This document shows positions 56,757 through 64,000 of a DNA stretch of 64,000 bases, piece by piece. Position 1 is the stretch's first letter, and every line of letters begins with the position of its first letter. Source of the stretch: Allium sativum (lineage: Eukaryota > Streptophyta > Magnoliopsida > Asparagales > Amaryllidaceae); the NCBI GenBank assembly GCA_030737875.1, contig CM060918.1, positions 775,614,552 to 775,678,551 of the forward strand, given 5' to 3'. Both the position numbers and the translations under genes were made by a program. The notes beneath the pieces were generated by a model that saw only the letters and a list, made by a program, of their open reading frames with translations, was not told the DNA's origin and ran no database searches.

Positions 56757-59732
56757 CTAAAGGTCAAAGATACTAACGAGAGGATACTCTAAAGATAAGA
56801 TAAGTACAAGATAAGCGATAAGGGAGAAATTAAAGGACATACCCTCAAAAAGAAAAGGGTATCGTGAACGCATCTTCTCTTCCGTCTCCCAAGTAGCGTT
56901 GCTTTCATCATCTCCCCATTGCACTTTGACTAGTCTGACCTCTCGATTCCTCCACCTCTTGATCTCCGACCTAAGAATGCGTGTAGGAGCTCGTCGAATT
57001 GTCGCATTACGCTCTATCTCCACCTCTCTAAGAAAGCTCGGCTCGACCACTTCCGCGGTCTCGTGCAAGAACTTCCTCAAATGTGACGCATGGAATACGT
57101 CATGTACACCACTAAGTCTCTCGGGCAACTCCACTCTATACGCCATCCGTCCAATCCTCTCCTTAATAGGAAACGGCCCTACAAACCTTGGTGCTAATTT
57201 CCCAACGGACCCAAAGCGAACAACGTTCCGTAATGGAGACACTTTGACAAAGACCATGTCCCCAACTTCAAACTCGAGATATGTCCTCCTCTTATCCGCA
57301 TAAGATTTCTGCCTATCCTGTGCTGCTTTCATCCTCCTTCGAATCAAGTCGATCTTTTCCGAAGTCTCCCTAATCATATCGGGCCCAAGTAAGATCTTAT
57401 CCGTAGATTCCCACCAACATGTAGGTGAACGACAAGGTCATCCATAAAGAGCTTCGAATGGTGCCATACCAATGCTGGACTGAAAGCTATTATTATATAC
57501 GAGCTCCACCAATGGAAGACGCTCTTCCCACGTACCCCCAAAGTCTAGGATACATAGCCTCAACAGATCCTCTAGAATGCGATTCACCCTCTCGGTCTGG
57601 CCGTCCGTCTGAGGATGATATGCGGTGCTCAAACATAACTGAGTCCCTACCGCCTCTTGTAAGCTTCTCCAAAATTCGCTAGTGAAAATAGGATCGCGGT
57701 CGCTCACTATGCTAGAAGGAACACCGTGCAAACGAACTATTTCTCGAACGTATACGGAGGCTAACCATGGAGCAGTCCTCTTACTCATTACAGGAATGAA
57801 ATGGGCGCTTTTAGTAAGTCTATCTACTATAACCCAAATTCCCGTATTACTCTTCCTTGATCGCGGTAACCCATCCACAAAATCCATCGAGACACTTTCC
57901 CACTTCCATAGTGGAACCTCCAATGGGTGAAGCAACCCACCGGGTTTCTTTTGCTCTGCTTTTACTTGTTGGCACACCAAGCATCTAGCGACATACTCGG
58001 CCACATCTTTCTTCATGCCGACCCAAAAGTAAACTCTCTTCATGTCTTTGTACATCTTGTCCCCGCCTAGATGAATGGTCATCTTCGAATGATGTGCTTC
58101 GTCAAGAATAGTCTTCCTTAGGTCATCCTCTTTTGGTACACAAAGTTTACCATCCCTATGTAACCAACCCTTATCATCTAGGATATACCTACGGAGATGG
58201 CTTGATGACTCCCCTCCTTTGAGTTTTTCTACTAACTCAACCAACTGCGGGTCGTCTCGCTGTGCCTCGCCAATCCGTCCCAAAAGCGTAGGTCTGACCT
58301 CCAAGGATGCTAGCAAACCAGGTACGAAGTCAACGGAAGGTATAAAGTCAAACATCGAAATGAATTTTAAACTTCGCCACTCAACAAACAAAGGACTTAA
58401 GGATAATCTTTTTCTACTTAAGGCGTCTGCCGCCACGTTACCCTTGCCAGGGGTATAGGCTATTTCGAAGTCGTAGGACGCTAAGAACTCCATCCACCTT
58501 TGCTGCCTTAAGTTCAAGTCCTTTTGAGAGAATAGGTATTTTAAAGACTTGTGGTCAGTGAATAATTCGAATTTCTCGCCAAGAAGATAATGACGCCAAG
58601 ACTTTAGCGCGAAAACAATAGAGGCCAATTCTAGGTCATGTGTAGGATAATTTTTCTCATGCGCTCTCAACTGCCTTCCACCATAGGCTATTACCCTACC
58701 CTCTTGCATTAAGACTGCACCTAGTCCTGTCCCACAAACATCAGTATAAACGGTAAATGGGTTACTTCCGTCTGGCAATACTAAGACTGGGGCTGAAGTC
58801 AAAGCTCTCTTCAAACGTTGGAACGCATCATCACAATCTACGTCCCATGTGAAAACTAGGTTCTTCTTCGTCAAGCGTGTCAATGGAGCTGATATCTTTG
58901 CAAAGTCTTTGATAAACTTCCTATAGTAGCCAGCCAACCCCAAGAAACTTCTCACTTCGGTAGCATTTTTGGGAACCTTCCAATCTTGGATGGCCACCAC
59001 CTTCGCGGGATCTACAACTATCCCTTCTTTGGAAACCACGTGCCCCAAGAACCATACTTCCTTCCTCCAGAAGTGACACGTAGAAAATTTAGCCTTAAGG
59101 CTATGCACTCGTAGGGTCTCCAACACTTCCCTAAGATGTAGGGCATGCTCTTCTTCATCCTTAGAAAAGATCAAGATGTCATCTACAAAGACTACCACGA
59201 ATTTGTTAAGGTACTCCCTAAACACCCTACTCATCAAATCAACAAAGTATGCGGGGGCGTTTGTCAAACCGAAGGGCATCACTAGCCATTCATAGAAACC
59301 GTCCGGAGTCCTAAAGGCAGTCATGTCAATGCTATCCTCAGCCACTCTCAACTGATGGAAACCAGTGGCTAAGTCCAACTGCGAAAACACTGAGGCGCCA
59401 ACTAACTGATCGAAGAGATCGTCAATCCTCGGCAGTGGGTGTCTGTTCTTCTTATAAGCTTATTAAGTTCTCTATAGTCCACACAAAATCTAAGGGACCC
59501 ATCCGCCTTCGTGGCAAATACTACTGGAGCACCCCCACTCCGATATGCCTCGTCTTATGAACCCCTTCTCAAGCAACTCCTTCACTTGCTTATCGAGTTC
59601 CCTCCTTTCACGTGGAGCCATGTGGCGTACTGGCAAAGATATTGGTTTCGCATTATCCACAAGATATATTCGAAAATCTATCTCCCGCTTTGGAGGCAAG
59701 CCCTTCATCTCCTCAAACACATCCGAATATTC
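56757..59732 (-). pseudogene. I pol: RT, RNase H, integrase, chromodomain-like tail
   Basis: On minus the frame resumes after TGA 59733-59735 with EYSDVFEEMKGLPP. An extra base in a run of five C (59532-59536) shifts it after ISEWG, and a second shift lies near 59455. From 59390 it is open for 650 codons. RT has the box [13 protein letters not shown]. RNase H has [12 protein letters not shown] and DHKSLKYLF. The integrase has a zinc finger ([11 protein letters not shown] ... CLVCQQVK), core residues in [16 protein letters not shown] and [15 protein letters not shown] at 57438-57440 falls where C encodes Arg in ALYGRP, so CGA-to-TGA is likely. The same frame continues through GPFPIKERIG, GVHDVFH and the tail LVKVQWGDDESNATWETEE to 56757. 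Catalytic residues remain, but no full enzyme can form. Confidence 0.93.
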
Positions 59733-61177
59733 TCAGACCACTCTAACAGATCGTAGATTTTCCTCAGACGCGTCAAGCGATTCTAGATAACTTAGCATAA
59801 CCGAATTTATGGGATTACAGAAGATTTCGAGAGTGTTGCCAAGGCGAGTCACGAGCCTAACTACTCTCCTTTCACAATCAAGAATGGCCCCATTTCTGGA
59901 TAACCAATCCATTCCTAAAATTATCCCATAGCCCGTGAAGCCCAACACATAAGCATCACATCTAAATTCAACGCTAAGTATGGAAATTTTCAAATCCAAA
60001 CACATCATGGACAAATAAGCTGAGCCCCCTATTGGATTCGAAACAACTAAGGGATCCTCTACTAAACTGGTGTTTAAGTGCAGTGATTCAACTAATGATG
60101 TAGAGATAAACGAATGTGATGCGCCCGAATCGAATAAGGTACGGACGGGATGATCAAACAGAAAAACTAAGCTTTCAACAGAAATGGTTCTACCTCGTTC
60201 TTGCAGCGGTGGGACCGCGAGTGCCTGAACTTGTCCCCTAGCCTGCCCTGGTACCATAAGAGCCTGCACCTGTCCTTCCGAGGTAGCTCCTGACCTCTGC
60301 CCCTTCTTTGGGCAGTCCTTCACTAAATGTCCCGCATCGCCACAATGAAAACAGCCTGTCTTCTTTTTCTTTCGGCAATCCTTGCTGAGATGGCCTGGTG
60401 ACCCACAGTTAAAACATTTCTTCTTTCCCTTGTCGTTATTGTCTTTTCCACCCTTCTTGTTTTGCTGTTGTGGTTTCTTCTGATCCCCCTTCTTCTCGGG
60501 TGCCTTATCAGCTTTAGCGCTTTTCTCCTCATGCATGAGCGCCATTTCTACTAACTTCTCAAAGGTGGCCCCCATCGGGATGTGGGTCATAGCCAACCCT
60601 TGCAATGGTTCATTCAAGCCATTCACGAACCTTAGAGCCTTCTTCTCCGGCGTGTTTACTAAGTCCAAGCCAAACCTTGCTAATTTATTAAATTTATTGA
60701 CATATTCTTTCACTGATGAGCTTCCTTGCTTCAATGTCAAGAACCTTTCCATATATAGATTTTCTTCCGCCCTTGAGAGAAACTTCGCCTCGAACCTACG
60801 TCTGAAATCCGCCCAAGAGTCAACAGGACGCTCCCCATTAGTGACCTCCCACCAAACGAGGCCTCTCCCTTCATCAACCAAGCTGCTAAACGAATTCTCC
60901 TCCCTTCTTCTACTTCAAAGATTTCTAGCAATTCTTCCACCTCCTTAAGCCAATCTCTAGCTTCCACAAACGTTTCTAACCCTTGAAATGGTTTTCCACC
61001 CATAGCCTTGAATTCCTTGCACGTCTTTGCAAAAGTATCTATGCGAGGAGGAGGAGGAACGGGTGCAACTGGTTGTGGAGGAACATTGGCTGGACCTGCA
61101 GCAGCTCTAGCCTCCAATAGCCTCCTATACCATCCTGGTATCGTTACACCGTCGGGTAGATTAAGATCTTCAGCCAT
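59733..61177 (-). pseudogene. I gag and protease
   Basis: The start ATG at 61177 (MAEDLNLPDG) is followed by a proline-rich N-terminus and the gag core (WLKEVEELLEIFE). A missing base near 60853-60858 shifts the frame at the WWE motif. The second frame (60881 downward) continues the core (FRRRFEAKFLSRAEENL), a lysine-rich stretch, two zinc knuckles CFNCGSPGHLSKDC and CFHCGDAGHLVKDC, and the protease active site LFDSGASHSFIS with GMDWL downstream. It ends at TGA 59733-59735, where related elements read on, again compatible with CGA-to-TGA. Confidence 0.93.
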
Positions 61178-61355
61178 GCTGAAATGAAAAAGGAAAGATT
61201 CAAAATGGAGAATTCGAAAGATAAAGATATGTGGCTATTGGGGATTATGTTTTTCTTAAAAACTTCTCTTTAAATTTCTCATTAAAACATGTTTTTGAAA
61301 ACACTTCTTCCAAAAATAACTATTTTTCTAAAGTATTTTTATCTGTTCTGGTAAC

Positions 61356-61372
61356 CTTAAGCTCTGATACCA
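61356..61372 (-). promoter_or_regulatory. Primer-binding site of I
   Basis: On minus TGGTATCAGAGCTTAAG, two bases after the 5' LTR. Twelve bases match the initiator Met-tRNA end. Confidence 0.85.
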
Positions 61373-61374
61373 CG

Positions 61375-64000
61375 TGTAACACTCCACGTCCATTAATGTC
61401 ACTCACAAAGGGAATGCATTAACTTCCATGGAGGTTATAAGTGAATATAAAATAGAAAAATTACAACAAGACAGATAATAAATAGTACTTGGAATAAAAC
61501 TTCATTTTATTGCAGCGGAAATTAAACATGTTTGTTACATCATAAAACCATAGATCATAACCAAGTACAATATACATCTTCATAAAAACAAAATACATAA
61601 TCCCATTACATAAATAGCCATTAAAAAGATAACAAGCTGGACTTTACTTCAACGGTCCAAGCTTTCCAAAGAGAGATGAAGCAATTCAATCAAACTCCAC
61701 TAGAGCTGGGCCCAACTTGAGGACCCGGAGGGGGAAAAAGGATAGAAATAGAGGAGGTCAGACATAAAGTCTGGCGAGTATGATAATTCTAACAATACTA
61801 TTATCAAAATAACTAGACTAAGGCATAAGCTGGAAGACAAGTAAATGTCTATGAACTCTTAGGAAGATAAAGATAGCGTTTAAGATAACGTTAAAGATAA
61901 CGGTAAAGGCACACCTAATTACTAACGAATGATTACTACACTGCACCGCACATTACTACACTGCACCACACCAGTCACCCTATTGTTTGATCCCACTTGC
62001 TTCACACAAAAACTTTATAAATAGCCTTACGTACCCCTAGCTGACTACATAGGTGCCGTCTGCCCCTATCTCCACTAGGTGTACCCCACTACCCACTTTC
62101 GATCGGCTCCCTACTCGTAGATACCCGTGCTGGCCCCACAGTGGGGTGTATCACTCCCCTAAAGTGGCAACCCGATACAACTTGAGAATACACGGCTTAT
62201 ACCTACACGATGCAACGACGTCTTACCGACCAGCCCGGGTCCACACACGCATATGAAACCCGTTGGACTTGCGTTGCCACCGCTCCCCGTTTTGGCCTCT
62301 TACAGTTGAACCCAGCATGTGTGTCCCGTCCTCGACTTGGGTCGAGCCCACAAAGTTACGTTTGGGATACTGGTCGAAATGGGCCCCCACAAGCTACCCA
62401 CCGAAGCTTGTCACTAGTATATCCCACTTAACCCTCTTTGTCATGTTCATTTACATGTGTGTTTGGTTAAGTCTTACTAATTGTATTTCACATGCCACTA
62501 AGGACACCCCCTAGATTCCTCATGCCACCCAAGGCACCTACTTAACCCCCATGTCCCACCTTACATGTTTATCTGGTTAAGTATTTCTTAACTCATTCAG
62601 GCCATAACCTCATAAAGACCTCTCACATTAAACTGGCATTTTTGGCAGTTGGATTTGTCGGGCGGGTTCGGGTAGTCTTACACCATAAAAGAGTCTAACC
62701 TCGTGTCTTTACAACCGTTATGCTTTAGTTTAGGCCTAGGACCTCTCACATTGGGCTGACATTTGTGACCACTGGATTTGTCGGGCGGGTCCGGGCAGGT
62801 TTACGTCACAAACGAGTCCAACCTCGTGTCCTAAGCATTGATTAACACTTAAAATCTTTTACCCCAGTTTTAATAATTCCCTATTCAAATTATTAATTAA
62901 GTCAACTTTTAATGTTGTCCATAATTGATTCAATTATGGCCATCCCCTTATGGCATGTAAAATCATATCAATTGCACCCCAACTTTTTAATATTTAATCC
63001 TTAATATTACCCCTACCCACGTTTATACGTTCGCTTATTCAACGCAAAATATAGGCTAGACTTGTATAGTCTAACACCTAGCACAAAGATAAATTATCAC
63101 AACATATAGACAATTAAAATAAATCTAATCATAATAGGGGTGAAACTTGCATAAACTACACATGTTAAGGATCAAAAGGTGTCAACTTGTTAAATGTCTC
63201 AATTTACATGATATGATCATAGCCCAAATCTATACATAAACTTGCATATGGGGTTTTTAGGCAACATAATGATGGTATGAACTAGCATAGGATATCACAT
63301 ATGTCATAGCATAATTCTAGATGTCATAATAGATGTCTTGGCATATGTTCATAACTTTTCTAATCAATCTAACTTGCATATGTGACTTGTCATATAGATC
63401 AACATAACCCAAACATGATGATTTAATTAATATGAACTAACTAGCATAGATGGTAACATCATGGCCTTTTTAACATGTATGATTCATCACAACTTAGCAT
63501 AGGAACTTTCAACATACATAACATCATCATAGCATGATTTACAACATATAAGATATCATCATCACAGAACATTGGATTTACAATATACATGATATCATCA
63601 CATAACATATATGATAATTCACATCATCTACTCATAATCCATTCATAACTCAACCTAATTAAAATGATAATAATCTTGTTAAGATCATCATACTCACAAT
63701 TTAGAGAAAAAAAGAGAGAGTTTTGCTTTGCTTTAGGGTTGAGAGAATTAGAATTGAATTTGCTTTTCTTCTTTCTTAGTTGGCGGCGACTCCATTGATT
63801 TCCATGGCGATGGTATGATGGTAACTATTCTATTTTAATTAGGTTTAGGGTTAGCATTAGGATGTATTTATAGGTGCAGGAAGTTATTTAGGACCATTAG
63901 ATTAACCCTGAATCATGAGAACCAAACAAATGCATAATCTGCATTTGAGCGAATCGACCCACGGGTTGACAGCCAAACACCCTGGATTAACCCTTAGTCG
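61375..64000 (-). mobile_element. I 5' LTR (partial, runs off the right edge)
   Basis: Begins TGTAACACTCCACG and aligns with 53367 to about 55985 of the 3' LTR. The last 240 bp or so, including the outer terminus and the TTAAG target duplication, should lie just past 64000. Confidence 0.93.

Larger units (their letters stand above)
53367..64000 (-). mobile_element. Element I: Ty3/gypsy (Tekay-like chromovirus), continues past right edge
   Basis: LTRs at 53367-56230 (complete, 2864 bp) and 61375 onward (2626 bp in the window, about 240 bp missing). Primer site is at 61356-61372 and the polypurine tract at 56231-56244. The coding order on minus is gag, protease, RT, RNase H, integrase, chromodomain-like tail. 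LTR identity is about 97% by eye, the highest here, so I is probably the most recent retrotransposon insertion. Coding is nevertheless broken at five places. Confidence 0.94.

Overview
The window is plant nuclear DNA made almost wholly of transposable elements. It is AT-rich. The only sequence not assigned to an element is a 53-bp strip at 53314-53366. No intact host gene, tRNA, rRNA or CRISPR array is visible. A flowering plant is indicated by chromodomain-bearing Ty3/gypsy (Tekay/Del-like) retrotransposons, LTRs of several kb, an initiator-Met-tRNA primer site, a CACTA (En/Spm) DNA transposon and captured pieces of eukaryotic genes with GT-AG introns. The species cannot be named. The setting looks like methylated, possibly pericentromeric heterochromatin (inference).

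Layout. The backbone is one old minus-strand retrotransposon, here called E, running from beyond the left edge to 53313. It has LTRs of about 5.8 kb and a non-coding internal region of only 1.04 kb (36947-37984). Its 3' LTR (left) has been hit three times. Plus-strand element D (1-11985 in the window) ends next to the E sequence GATGT. Plus-strand element G (12658-27604) is flanked by GGTCA. Plus-strand solo LTR H (30101-34726) is flanked by TTATA. Its 5' LTR (right) has been hit by minus-strand element C (38050-47605, flanked by ACACG). D's own LTR is split by CACTA element F (5721-11841, flanked by CAT, with termini CACTACACCAAAA/TTTTGGTGTAGTG). Because both E LTRs are present, the right LTR preserves unoccupied versions of the D, G and H target sites (47785-47789, 48477-48481, 50980-50984). 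The nesting order can therefore be read from the sequence. After the 53-bp strip comes minus-strand element I (53367 to beyond 64000).

Coding content. C and I are near full-length Tekay-type elements: gag with two CCHC knuckles, aspartic protease, RT, RNase H, integrase and a chromodomain-like tail. Both are dead through frameshifts and in-frame stops, several of which fit C-to-T decay. D shows only the last 80 or so codons of pol. E and G have huge LTRs (5.8 and 6.3-7.1 kb), primer site and polypurine tract but no coding region. They look like non-autonomous relatives of D, which shares their LTR architecture and may have supplied proteins in trans.

The most interesting items are: (1) a conserved hairpin-containing block plus a TTCCGCTG motif, 150-400 nt before the LTR 3' end, recurring across otherwise different LTR families; (2) CACTA element F, which carries intron-containing fragments resembling proteasome subunit RPN2 and glutaminyl-tRNA synthetase together with two dense arrays of short palindromes; (3) minisatellites private to each giant LTR; (4) a roughly 0.8-kb insertion just upstream of the likely TATA box of one G LTR.
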